Below, in pieces: positions 17,037 to 24,510 of a stretch of DNA of 64,000 nucleotides; within the stretch, counting starts at the first letter, position 1; each line of letters opens with the position of its first letter. The stretch lies in assembly GCF_003855495.1 (NCBI RefSeq), contig NZ_CP034086.1:3323501-3387500 (forward strand). Reading direction: 5' to 3'. The notes under the pieces are model-generated. The model was not told where the DNA came from. It ran no database searches and saw only the letters and a program-made list of their open reading frames with translations. The translations under genes and the position numbers were made by a program. This stretch comes from Methylocystis rosea. GTDB taxonomy: Bacteria; Pseudomonadota; Alphaproteobacteria; Rhizobiales; Beijerinckiaceae.

Positions 17037-18005
17037 ATGCAGAACGCTCCGCAAGCCGATTTCGCATTCCACGCGCTCGCCGCCGCGCTCCCCGTCGGGG
17101 ACGCGCCGCCGGAGTGGATCGCGATTTTTCCGCAGGTCGGCCGGATCGATACCCGCGATGGGAGAACCTACGATGTAGACGCTGCGGCGCTGATTGCGCG
17201 CTTCAAGGCGGATGGCGTCGCCGTGCCGATCGACGTCAATCATTCAACGCATCATGCGGCGAGGACCGGCGCGCGCGCCGACGCGGTCGGCTGGATCAAT
17301 GAGCTGCGCGTCGAAGGCGGCGCGTTGCAAGGCAAAGTCGAATGGCTGGCCGAAGGCAAGTCGCTACTCGCCGCCAAGTCCTATCGGTTCATCTCGCCGG
17401 ACTTCTTCCACACGTCTGAAGGCGTGACGACTTGGCTGCGCTCGGTGGCGCTCGTCACGGCGCCCGCCCTCGGCGGCCAGAAGGCGCTCGCCGCCGCATC
17501 TTCCCAGGAGTCGAAAATGGAAAAGCTTGCCGCCGCGCTCGGCGTGACCGCCGGCGCGAATGAAGCCGCGCTGCTTACCGCGCTCAACGCCGGCTTCGTG
17601 CCGAAGGCGGTCCATGACGAGGCTGTCTCCAAACTCTCCGCGTCCGAGACGAAGCTCAAGGACATCGAAGACGCCAACCGCAAGGCGCGCGTCGACGCGC
17701 TGATTGAGGGCGCGCTGAAGGAGAAGAAGATCCTGCCAGCCGAGAAGGATCATTACGCGCAGCTCTGCGCCACCGATTCCGGCTTCGAGAGCGTCAAGGC
17801 GCTGCTCGCGGCGAAGAGCCCGGCGCTGACCAAGTCCGGCCTCGATGAGAAGAAGGAGCCCGATGGAGACGCTGCGGCGCTGTCGGCGCTCACGCCGACG
17901 CAGCTGTCGGCAAAGGCGAAGAAGATGGTCGCTGACGGCGAGGCGGAAGACTTTCTATCCGCCATGATCGCGCTCAGCGACAGGCTTTCTTCGGGCGCCG
18001 CCTGA
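17037..18005 (+). CDS. Prohead protease with C-terminal scaffold (Mu gpI-like)
   Basis: 322 residues. The N-terminal 160 residues match Mu gpI: PEWIAIFPQVGRIDTRDGRT, then VPIDVNHSTHH and AVGWINELRVEGGALQGKV, with SYRFISPDFF and WLRSVALVTAPALGGQ. The His and Ser motifs fit a serine protease of the prohead type. The C-terminal half is a charged, helical scaffold region. An internal start at 17517 with its own ribosome-binding site would make the scaffold alone, as gene Z in Mu. Confidence 0.92.
   Translation: MQNAPQADFAFHALAAALPVGDAPPEWIAIFPQVGRIDTRDGRTYDVDAAALIARFKADGVAVPIDVNHSTHHAARTGARADAVGWINELRVEGGALQGKVEWLAEGKSLLAAKSYRFISPDFFHTSEGVTTWLRSVALVTAPALGGQKALAAASSQESKMEKLAAALGVTAGANEAALLTALNAGFVPKAVHDEAVSKLSASETKLKDIEDANRKARVDALIEGALKEKKILPAEKDHYAQLCATDSGFESVKALLAAKSPALTKSGLDEKKEPDGDAAALSALTPTQLSAKAKKMVADGEAEDFLSAMIALSDRLSSGAA
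17517..18005 (+). CDS. Internal start: putative scaffold protein (Mu gpZ-like)
   Basis: ATG 17517 is in frame within the protease gene and preceded by CAGGAG at 7-nt spacing, where the protease domain ends (GGQKALAAASSQE). The product would be 162 residues (starting MEKLAAALGVTAG), helical and acidic, ending in the same C-terminus. In Mu the scaffold Z is made from the 3' part of gene I in the same way. Translation from this start is inferred. Confidence 0.6.
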   Translation: MEKLAAALGVTAGANEAALLTALNAGFVPKAVHDEAVSKLSASETKLKDIEDANRKARVDALIEGALKEKKILPAEKDHYAQLCATDSGFESVKALLAAKSPALTKSGLDEKKEPDGDAAALSALTPTQLSAKAKKMVADGEAEDFLSAMIALSDRLSSGAA

Positions 18006-18042
18006 GCGGCTTCCGCCAAGACCTCATCTAAGGACAGCGAAT

Positions 18043-18417
18043 ATGAGCGCCAACGCCTGGTTCAAGAGCTTCACCATCACCGGCGCCGCCGGCGACAAGA
18101 CGATCGTCAAATTCACGGCCAACCGCGGCGAGGTCGCGCCGGCGACGGCGGCGACCGACAAGATCGCCGGCGTGCTGGCGCTCGCCGCGACTGGGGCCGG
18201 TCAGGTCGTCGACGTGGCCATGGGCGGGGTTCACGAGGTCGTCGCCGGCGGCGTGATCGCGGCCGGCGATCTGCTGACGACCGACGCCAATGGCGCGGCG
18301 GTTCCTGCGGTCTTCGCCGCTGGAGCGGCGCGCCATGTCATCGGCAAGGCGCTCGTTCCCGCCGTCGCCGGCGACATTTTCCCCTATCTCGTGGCGCCTT
18401 CCGTCATCGCCGGCTGA
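18043..18417 (+). CDS. Capsid decoration/cement-type protein (DUF2190-like)
   Basis: 124 residues, rich in Ala, Gly and Val. The repeated strands (KIAGVLALAATGAGQVVDVAM, then VVAGGVIAAGDLLTTDANGAAV) match the DUF2190/capsid cement pattern with its GDLLTTDANG turn. It lies between the protease and the major capsid gene, the usual place for a head-stabilising protein. Confidence 0.8.
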   Translation: MSANAWFKSFTITGAAGDKTIVKFTANRGEVAPATAATDKIAGVLALAATGAGQVVDVAMGGVHEVVAGGVIAAGDLLTTDANGAAVPAVFAAGAARHVIGKALVPAVAGDIFPYLVAPSVIAG

Positions 18418-18450
18418 GCGGCGGTTAACTCCTAACTCTTCGAGGCACGC

Positions 18451-19419
18451 ATGGCCCCCAACCGCCCCTTCGTCGTCAATCCGGTGCTCACCGGCATCGC
18501 CATTTCATATGCCAATCCGGACATCTCGCTGATCGCCGATCAGGCGATGCCGCGCGTCGGGGTCGGCGGCGAGACCTTCAAGTGGACGGAATATCCTCTC
18601 GCCGAGGGTTTCACGGTCCCGGACACCAAAGTCGGCCGCAAGGGCAAGGTCGGCGAGGTCGAATTCTCCGGCGAAGAGCGTGACGGCTCGGTCGAAACTT
18701 ATGGTCTGCAGGACCCGATCCCACAGTCCGACATCGACGCCGCTCGGGCGCAGCGCGAGCAGAAGCTCTCGACCTATGATCCCGAGGCGCGCGCGACGCA
18801 GATGCTGACCAAGCTCGTCGAACTTGATCGCGAAATTCGCGTGGCGGCGAAGGTGCAATCCGCGGCGAGCTACGACGCAGGGAATATCATTGCTCTGGCG
18901 AATGCGGCCGATCGCTTCGACGTCGATACCGGCGATCCGGAGGCGAAGATTGATCAGGCCCTCAACGGGGTGATGATCTTCAGGCCGAACACCTGCACGA
19001 TGAGTGAAAGCGTCTGGCAGAAGTTGCGCAAGCAGCCAAAGCTCGTTCAGGCGATCAAGGGCACGACCCAGGGGGCCGGCAAAATCACGCGCGAGGAATT
19101 CACGAAATACTTCGAGCTAAAGTCCTTGCTGATCGGCGCCGGCTGGGTGAACACGGCGCGTAAAGGCCAGCCGGCCAATATGCAGCGCGTCTGGGGCAAG
19201 CACATCAGCTTCTCCTATCTCGACAGCAGCATTCAGAGAGTGGACGAGGGCGCTGTCACCTGGGGCTTCTCGCCTCAGTTTGGCGGGCGGCTCGCCTTCA
19301 CGATGTTCGACTCCAATATCGGTCTCAAGGGCGGCAACGTCGTTCGCGTCGGCGAAACGATCAACGAGCTGGTTGTCTGCAAAGCGGCCGGCGCGCTGAT
19401 CCAGAACGCGATCTCTTAA
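18451..19419 (+). CDS. Major capsid protein
   Basis: 322 residues, directly after protease and decoration genes. The sequence has the lambda gpE-like pattern: LIADQAMPRVGVGGETFKW near the N-terminus, then an extended charged arm, a helical spine (ARATQMLTKLVELDREIRVA) and a beta domain ending KGGNVVRVGETINELVV. Hundreds of copies would form the T=7-type head. Size and context support it better than any single motif. Confidence 0.88.
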   Translation: MAPNRPFVVNPVLTGIAISYANPDISLIADQAMPRVGVGGETFKWTEYPLAEGFTVPDTKVGRKGKVGEVEFSGEERDGSVETYGLQDPIPQSDIDAARAQREQKLSTYDPEARATQMLTKLVELDREIRVAAKVQSAASYDAGNIIALANAADRFDVDTGDPEAKIDQALNGVMIFRPNTCTMSESVWQKLRKQPKLVQAIKGTTQGAGKITREEFTKYFELKSLLIGAGWVNTARKGQPANMQRVWGKHISFSYLDSSIQRVDEGAVTWGFSPQFGGRLAFTMFDSNIGLKGGNVVRVGETINELVVCKAAGALIQNAIS

Positions 19420-19431
19420 AGCGGGGCGAAC

Positions 19432-19707
19432 ATGGCCAAGAAGCCGCAAAGCGCGACGGCGCCCGACCAGTCTCCGGCTTCGGCGGAGAACTCCGCCGCG
19501 CAAGCGGAAAGCCCGGCGACGGAAAATCGGCCGTCGCCGCCGCCGGAGGCAAAGACTCCGCCGAAGCCGGAGCGCAAGAGCTTTGTCGCCGTCTTCAATG
19601 TCGTCGACGGCGCCAAGACCTATGCGCCCGGCGAGACGGCGACGCTCACGCGCGCGCAGTTCGATGAGCTGAAGCCCCTCGGCGCGATCGAGGGCGATTG
19701 GAACTGA
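19432..19707 (+). CDS. Small structural protein with disordered N-terminus
   Basis: 91 residues. The first 50 are low-complexity (Ala, Pro, Ser, Glu, Lys). The last 40 form a compact unit (SFVAVFNVVDGAKTYAPGET, then ALTR-like LTRAQFDELKPLGAIEGDW) seen in small head or head-tail joining proteins of Mu-like phages. It ends 10 bp before a tRNA gene. Confidence 0.7.
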   Translation: MAKKPQSATAPDQSPASAENSAAQAESPATENRPSPPPEAKTPPKPERKSFVAVFNVVDGAKTYAPGETATLTRAQFDELKPLGAIEGDWN

Positions 19708-19717
19708 AAATAAGTTC

Positions 19718-19794
19718 TGCGGGGTGGAGCAGCCCGGTAGCTCGCTTGGCTCATAACCAAGAGGTCGCCAGTTCGAATCTGGCCTCCGCAACCA
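19718..19794 (+). tRNA. tRNA-Met (CAT), initiator-type, inside the phage head operon
   Basis: A full 77-nt cloverleaf with encoded CCA: acceptor TGCGGGG/CTCCGCA (one G-T pair), D arm GAGC/GCTC with the loop AGCCCGGTA, anticodon stem CTTGG/CCAAG with loop CTCATAA, and T arm GCCAG/CTGGC. The D arm, including A11-U24, and the acceptor are nearly those of bacterial initiator tRNA. However, position 1 is T, giving a weak U1-A72 pair instead of the usual C1xA72 mismatch. Only two G-C pairs abut the anticodon loop. It lies on the same strand between two head genes. Confidence 0.96.
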
Positions 19795-19877
19795 AAATGC
19801 CGACGACCAAAAAAGCCACCGCGGGGCGCGGCGTCCAAACTCGCGCCCCGCGCACGACAGCACGCAAAGGCAGGCGC

Positions 19878-20111
19878 ATGAAACCGACCGTTGGACGCAT
19901 CGTTCACTACTTTATTGAGGACGCCAATAGGCAAACGCCTGGCATGGGCCAAGGCCCCTATGCGGCGATCATCACCCGCGTCCACAGCGACGTCATCCTC
20001 GATCTCATGGTCCTGCAGCCCGCCGACGCGCGTCACGCCGGCAGCGTGATCAAGCTCGAAGAGGCCTCCGAAGATTCGGTGAGCTACTGGACCTGGCCGC
20101 CGAGGATCTGA
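19878..20111 (+). CDS. Small phage head-region protein
   Basis: 77 residues from ATG 19878 (preceded by AAAGGCAGG). In-frame starts at 19797, just after the tRNA, would add a basic, low-complexity tail. The core (VGRIVHYFIEDANRQTPGMG, PYAAIITRVHSDVILDLMVL, YWTWPP) is a small beta protein often encoded beside Mu gp36 homologues. Function is unknown. It overlaps the next gene by one base (TGATGG). Confidence 0.7.
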   Translation: MKPTVGRIVHYFIEDANRQTPGMGQGPYAAIITRVHSDVILDLMVLQPADARHAGSVIKLEEASEDSVSYWTWPPRI

Positions 20112-20578
20112 TGGCTGAACCCTTCGCAACCAAAGACGACGTCCAAGCGCGCTATCCAAGCGACGCGGCGCTGCTCTGCGCCGATGAGACGACACGCGAG
20201 CCGGACTGGGCGCGCTTCGACGCGGCTCTTGCCGACGTCTCTATGGAAATCCGCATCATCCTGCAGGCCCGATATACGAGGGCGCAGCTTAATGATCTCG
20301 ACGCCGAGTCGCTTGGCGCATTGAAGCTTTTTGCGATCGACATGGCGATGTATCGCGTCGCCGTGACGTTTGCGCGCTCCACCGAAGAGATCAAGACGCG
20401 CTACGACATCGCGGTCACGCGGTTAGAGGGCGTCGCTTCCGGCAAGAAGGGCTCGCTCACGTTCAACTCCTCGGGCAGCGGGTCGGTCGACGGCGCGCCG
20501 ACGACGGGCTCGCCAGGCGAAGCGATCGTCGTCGCCCCCGAGCGCCAGTTCTCGCGCGCCTCCATGAGGGACTGGTGA
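20111..20578 (+). CDS. Mu gp36-like head-tail joining protein (DUF1320)
   Basis: 155 residues. The DUF1320 pattern is present: FATKDDVQARYP at the N-terminus, DVSMEIRIILQARY, then LKLFAIDMAMYRVAVTF and a GVASGKKGSLTF segment. Such proteins are adaptors between the portal ring and tail. The last 35 residues are Gly/Ser-rich. Confidence 0.87.
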   Translation: MAEPFATKDDVQARYPSDAALLCADETTREPDWARFDAALADVSMEIRIILQARYTRAQLNDLDAESLGALKLFAIDMAMYRVAVTFARSTEEIKTRYDIAVTRLEGVASGKKGSLTFNSSGSGSVDGAPTTGSPGEAIVVAPERQFSRASMRDW

Positions 20579-21063
20579 TGGACTTCGGCGTCAAAATCGA
20601 AGTCGACAAGCATGATCTCGCCGCGATCAGCGCGCTGGTGACGGGTCTTTCCGACTTCGACGCCGCCCCGCTCGTCGAAGAGATCGTGCAGCTTGGCGAA
20701 AACCAGACGCGCAAGCGCATCGAGAGCGGCGGACCGGGTCCTGACGGCACGAAATGGTCGCCGAATAAGGAAGGCACGCCAATCCTGTTTCGCACTGGCC
20801 GCCATCTGCATGACAGCATCGCTTCCACCTCATCGGGAACGAGCGGCGAATGGGGTGCGGCCTGGGAATTTGCGCATGTCCATCAGGAAGGCGCGGTCAT
20901 TACGCCAAAAAGCGCTGGCCGCCTCGTCTTCATGCTCGGCGCCAAGCGCGTCTTCGCCAAGAAGGTGACGATCCCGGCGCGTCCCTTCGTGGGCGTGTCG
21001 GCGGAAGACGCCGAAGAGATCAAGGAGCTTGTCACTGATTATTTCGGGAGGCTCCTGCCGTGA
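20578..21063 (+). CDS. Virion morphogenesis protein (Mu gpG/P2 gpS-like)
   Basis: 161 residues. The phage tail-completion pattern is seen: GENQTRKRIESGGPGPDGTKW with the conserved G.D GTKW turn, ILFRTGRHLHDSI, AAWEFAHVHQEGA and IPARPFVGVSAEDAEEI. It acts in joining or completing the neck. ATG 20578 overlaps the preceding stop. Confidence 0.9.
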   Translation: MDFGVKIEVDKHDLAAISALVTGLSDFDAAPLVEEIVQLGENQTRKRIESGGPGPDGTKWSPNKEGTPILFRTGRHLHDSIASTSSGTSGEWGAAWEFAHVHQEGAVITPKSAGRLVFMLGAKRVFAKKVTIPARPFVGVSAEDAEEIKELVTDYFGRLLP

Positions 21064-21581
21064 CGACGCTCACCCGCGCCGAGCTTCTGGTCAATGCCCG
21101 CGTCAAGGGATTGCGCGACGCCATCGTTTCGAGGCTGAAGTCGCGCTTCGTCGATCTCGACGTGAAGTCGCATCTCGGCAAGCTCGACATCAGCGACGTG
21201 CTCGAAAAGGGAACGTTCAACCCTCCGTCGATCGCCGTGGCGGCGACGCGCACGAAGCCGGAGGGGCGGCTCTCCGGAGCCGATGATTTCGTCGTCGACC
21301 TCACCGCCTATGTGGTCACGGAAGATCTGCTCGTCGGCGGTCGACGCGTCGAGCGCGACGAAATGGCGCTCGCCATCTGCGAAGGCCTGCTGCTGTCGCT
21401 GACCGACGACGACTTCACGCGTTGGGACATGGAAGACGTCGGGCCGCCCGAAGACGCCGAAGCGAAGCCGCTCTTCACCATCAAGGCCGTCGCACAAGGC
21501 GTCGTCTATTACGCCGTGACCTGGAAACAGACGCTCTTCCATGTCGCGCCGGCGAACTTCTTCACCGGAGGCGACGCGTGA
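21060..21581 (+). CDS. Tail terminator-like protein (Mu gp37, DUF1834 type)
   Basis: 173 residues. Predicted alpha/beta fold with SIAVAATRTKPEGRLSGADD, FVVDLTAYVVTEDLLVGG and AICEGLLLSL. The position after gpG and before the baseplate spike gene fits a tail terminator, which stops tube polymerisation and joins tail to head. GTGA overlap with the next gene. Confidence 0.75.
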   Translation: MTTLTRAELLVNARVKGLRDAIVSRLKSRFVDLDVKSHLGKLDISDVLEKGTFNPPSIAVAATRTKPEGRLSGADDFVVDLTAYVVTEDLLVGGRRVERDEMALAICEGLLLSLTDDDFTRWDMEDVGPPEDAEAKPLFTIKAVAQGVVYYAVTWKQTLFHVAPANFFTGGDA

Positions 21582-22234
21582 ATCTTTACGCCTCCGAGCT
21601 CCGCCGCCTGCGCCGCGAGTCGGTGCGCGTCAATCGCCGCCTGGCGCTTTCTCATGTCGAGGGACATGTCGCCGAGCGCGACGAAGAGAAGTGGAAAGTG
21701 CGGCTCGAACTCGGGACCGACGAGGACGGCAAGAAAATCCTGTCGCCCTGGGTCAAGCCGCATTCCAACTCTTCGGGCGCTTATAAGAATTCTCCGGCGT
21801 TGCCGGCCGTCGGCGACCGCATGCGACTGCATTCGCCTTCGGGCATCATCGGCGCGGCGTCTTACGCGCTTCCCTCTGCTTTCGACGATGAGCTGAAGCG
21901 GCCCGAAGGCCAGGGCAAGGACGAGGCCGTGCGCGAGTTTGGCAAGACCCGCGTGTCGCAGACGCAAGAAAATCTCACGCGCAAGACCGAGAAAACGAGC
22001 GTCGCGCAGACGAAGGAAAAGATCACGTCAACGACCGAGAAGACGAGCGTAGAGCAAAGGAAGGACGAGATCTCGATCAAGGGCGATAAGAAATTCGAAG
22101 CTGAGGCCGACGAAGCGCGGATTAAGGGCAAGACCACCCGCATCCACGGCGAGAGCATCCAGAAGATCAAATTCGTCGCCGGCGACACGACTTATTACAT
22201 CAACCCGCTCGCGCTCATCGAGACCAGCGCGTGA
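21578..22234 (+). CDS. Baseplate assembly protein V (tail spike)
   Basis: 218 residues from GTG 21578. The OB-fold region (VRLELGTDEDGKKILSPWVK, SNSSGAYKNSPALPAVGDRM, RLHSPSGIIGAASYALPS) matches gpV/gp45 spikes. It is followed by a repetitive charged stretch with near-repeats around TRKTEKTSVAQTKEKITSTT and then a beta-helix tip (KGKTTRIHGESIQKIKFVAG). The repeat-rich linker is longer than in P2 V. It should form the trimeric membrane-piercing spike. Confidence 0.85.
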   Translation: MNLYASELRRLRRESVRVNRRLALSHVEGHVAERDEEKWKVRLELGTDEDGKKILSPWVKPHSNSSGAYKNSPALPAVGDRMRLHSPSGIIGAASYALPSAFDDELKRPEGQGKDEAVREFGKTRVSQTQENLTRKTEKTSVAQTKEKITSTTEKTSVEQRKDEISIKGDKKFEAEADEARIKGKTTRIHGESIQKIKFVAGDTTYYINPLALIETSA

Positions 22235-22245
22235 AGGAGGAGAGG

Positions 22246-22479
22246 ATGAAGAATCCGCAAGCGCCCGAAGAGCCGAAGACCTATGTCACCACCGAACGCG
22301 CCGGCTTCGTCGTCGCCGGCCGACGTGTTCCGCCTGTCTACGAGGAAGGCAAGCCTGCGCGGCCGACAGTCGGCTTTGAGCTGAAGCTTCTCGACGCCGA
22401 GGCCGAATATGAGCTGGCGCAGAAAACGATCGCGCTCAAGAAAGAACCCAAAAACCCGAAGGCTGAAAAGGCCTCTTAA
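22246..22479 (+). CDS. Small baseplate-region protein
   Basis: 77 residues from ATG 22246, which has a near-perfect AAGGAGGAG site just upstream; an upstream GTG at 22231 is less likely. The central part (TYVTTERAGFVVAGRRVPP) resembles a short stretch of beta strands, and the C-terminus is Lys/Glu-rich. No family is recognised. Confidence 0.65.
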   Translation: MKNPQAPEEPKTYVTTERAGFVVAGRRVPPVYEEGKPARPTVGFELKLLDAEAEYELAQKTIALKKEPKNPKAEKAS

Positions 22480-22490
22480 AAGGCGTTCGC

Positions 22491-22889
22491 ATGGTTCGCT
22501 ATCGGAACGGGATCGACGCGAGAACAGGCAGGCCGCTTTCCGGTCGCGCCCATCTCGAGCAATCGATTATCAAAATCGTGATGACGATCCCGACCGAGCG
22601 CGTCATGTTGCTCGACTTCGGCATGAATCCGACGCGCCACATCGGCCGCAATATCTCAGCGGCGCTGGCGGCGCGCTTCTACCGCGACGTCATCGTCGCC
22701 GTGCACGCCTACGAGCCGGAATATCGCATCCGCCGCCTGCAGCTCGTCGTGCTCGACCGCGTCGGCGCTCTCGGCGTGCTGTTCGAGGGGTCCTATTACC
22801 CAGAGGGCCGTTTCGGCAATTACGCGATCGTCGAGGGCGTCGATCTCAACCTGCCGCTCTCCGTCGCCGAATTGCGGGGCGTGGCCTAA
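22491..22889 (+). CDS. Baseplate wedge protein W (gp25-like)
   Basis: 132 residues. The GPW/gp25 pattern is clear: NGIDARTGRPLSGRAHLEQS, IIKIVMTIPTERVMLLDFGM, and the AAR FYRDVIVAVHAYEPEYRI segment. It forms part of the wedge that surrounds the central hub. It lies between V and J as in P2. Confidence 0.9.
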   Translation: MVRYRNGIDARTGRPLSGRAHLEQSIIKIVMTIPTERVMLLDFGMNPTRHIGRNISAALAARFYRDVIVAVHAYEPEYRIRRLQLVVLDRVGALGVLFEGSYYPEGRFGNYAIVEGVDLNLPLSVAELRGVA

Positions 22890-22938
22890 TGCGCATGGCC
22901 TCATCTCAAAACCGCTACGCACTTTTGAGGACCATGCA

Positions 22939-23865
22939 ATGATAGTCCTCTCCGCCGAAACGATCGACCTCTCCCGCCTTCCGGCGCCGGACGCCATCGA
23001 GCCGTTGGACTATGGAACGCTGCAATCGGCCTTCATGGAGCGTTTTATCGCGGTCTGGGCTGCCGCGCGCGCCATCGATCCGAGCCTGCCGCAGTATGAC
23101 GTCCAGACGCTCGAAACTGATCCGGCCGTCATCACCAGCGAGGCGTGGTCATATCTGCGCCTGCTTGATCGCGCGCGCGTCAATGATGCGGTGCGCGCCG
23201 TGCTCGCGCCGCTCGCCAAAGGCGACGATCTCGACAATGTCGTCGCGCGCGTCAATATCGCGCGTCTCGCCGTCATCCCGGCGACCGAGTCTATACCCGC
23301 GGTGATGGAGTCCGACGAACGGCTCCTCCTGCGCTATCTGCTCGCCTTTTCGCGCCCGGCGGCCGGCACGCGCGAGCGTTATCTTTTTGAAGCCTATACG
23401 GCGCTCCCGATTCTGCATCACGCCGCCGTCAATGGACGCGCCGTTCACGGCCGCCGCGGCGACATCGACATCGTCCTCGCCGGACCCGACGGTCGCGATC
23501 TTACTGACGAGGAAATGTTTACCGTTAGCGATCGCCTGCTCGCGGAAGACGTAAAGCCAGAGGCCGTCTCGGTCATTTGCCTGAGAGCCCAGCGCAGGCT
23601 CTATGATTTCGCCGGCGCCCTCGTCGTCGCCAAGGGGCCTGACCTGACCGCGGTCACGAGCGAAGCCGAAGCGCGCATTCGCGCCAGCGCCAAGGAGCGC
23701 ATGAAGATTGGCGATTTCGTGCCGGTCAATTCGCTCGCCGGCGCCGCCTATGGTCCAGGCGTGCTGCGCGCCAGCGCGACGGCGCCGGCCACTGACGTCT
23801 CCGCGAATCCCTACGCAATCCCAATTCTGCGCAACGTCGCTCTCGATGCGGAGGCGCAGACATGA
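22939..23865 (+). CDS. Baseplate protein J
   Basis: 308 residues. Baseplate J-like features: the N-terminal DYGTLQSAFMERFIAVWAA, then QTLETDPAVITSEAWSYLRL, RVNDAVRAVLAPLAKGDDLD, and the mid-protein LLLRYLLAFSRPAAGTRERY followed by a strand-rich domain (DIDIVLAGPDGRDLTDEEM). It connects wedge and spike and overlaps gene I by 4 bp, the standard J-I pairing. Confidence 0.92.
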   Translation: MIVLSAETIDLSRLPAPDAIEPLDYGTLQSAFMERFIAVWAAARAIDPSLPQYDVQTLETDPAVITSEAWSYLRLLDRARVNDAVRAVLAPLAKGDDLDNVVARVNIARLAVIPATESIPAVMESDERLLLRYLLAFSRPAAGTRERYLFEAYTALPILHHAAVNGRAVHGRRGDIDIVLAGPDGRDLTDEEMFTVSDRLLAEDVKPEAVSVICLRAQRRLYDFAGALVVAKGPDLTAVTSEAEARIRASAKERMKIGDFVPVNSLAGAAYGPGVLRASATAPATDVSANPYAIPILRNVALDAEAQT

Positions 23866-24509
23866 GCCAAAACATGAGTTCTGTCGGCGAACTCCTTCCC
23901 GGCGCGCGCGGAGCCTTTGAAGAGGCGGTCGCCGCCGGCATGTCCGACGTTCTGCCGGTTCCGATCGAAGAAATCGTTGAAGCGGCGCGGACGCCAGTCG
24001 CCTTCCTTCCCTGGCTCGCCGTCCACTATGGGGTGCGGCTGTGGTTTCCCGATTGGCCGGAAGCACTCAAGCGATTCGTGGTCGACGAAGCGCCGGCGCT
24101 CAATTTCGCGATCGGGACGCGCGCGGCTGTCCCTGCCTTGCTTGACTGCGTTGACGCGACTCTCATCGACGCCAAGGCCTATCCGCAACACTTCGTCTTC
24201 GGCAGCGCCGTGATCGGCCGCACGACGGTTCGCCATCCGCCCTTCATGGCGCGCTACCTCGTCTACGTCGAAACGTCGACGCCGCGCAGGGGCTTCGTTT
24301 ATGGGCGCGCGGCGCTCGGCCGCCACGCCGGCCGCACGCCTTCGCGTGAGAAGTTCAAACGTGCGCGCGCGGCGCTGCGTGCGGCGAAGGCGCCCGAGAC
24401 CGAATATCGCGTCAGTTTCCAGACGAAGCGGCAAATCACCGTCGCCGACGGCGTCCCGCTCGACGGGACATATGCGCTCGGCCAGTTCATCTCGCGCACG
24501 AGGCTTTGA
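23862..24509 (+). CDS. Tail protein I (baseplate periphery)
   Basis: 215 residues. The P2 gpI-like core is visible: VEAARTPVAFLPWLAVHYGV, RLWFPDWPEALKRFVVDEA, and a later GTRAAVPALLDCVD-type helix. It attaches tail fibres to the baseplate. The coupled start (ATGA) after J and the fibre-type genes downstream support the role. Confidence 0.9.
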   Translation: MSQNMSSVGELLPGARGAFEEAVAAGMSDVLPVPIEEIVEAARTPVAFLPWLAVHYGVRLWFPDWPEALKRFVVDEAPALNFAIGTRAAVPALLDCVDATLIDAKAYPQHFVFGSAVIGRTTVRHPPFMARYLVYVETSTPRRGFVYGRAALGRHAGRTPSREKFKRARAALRAAKAPETEYRVSFQTKRQITVADGVPLDGTYALGQFISRTRL

Positions 24510-24510
24510 C

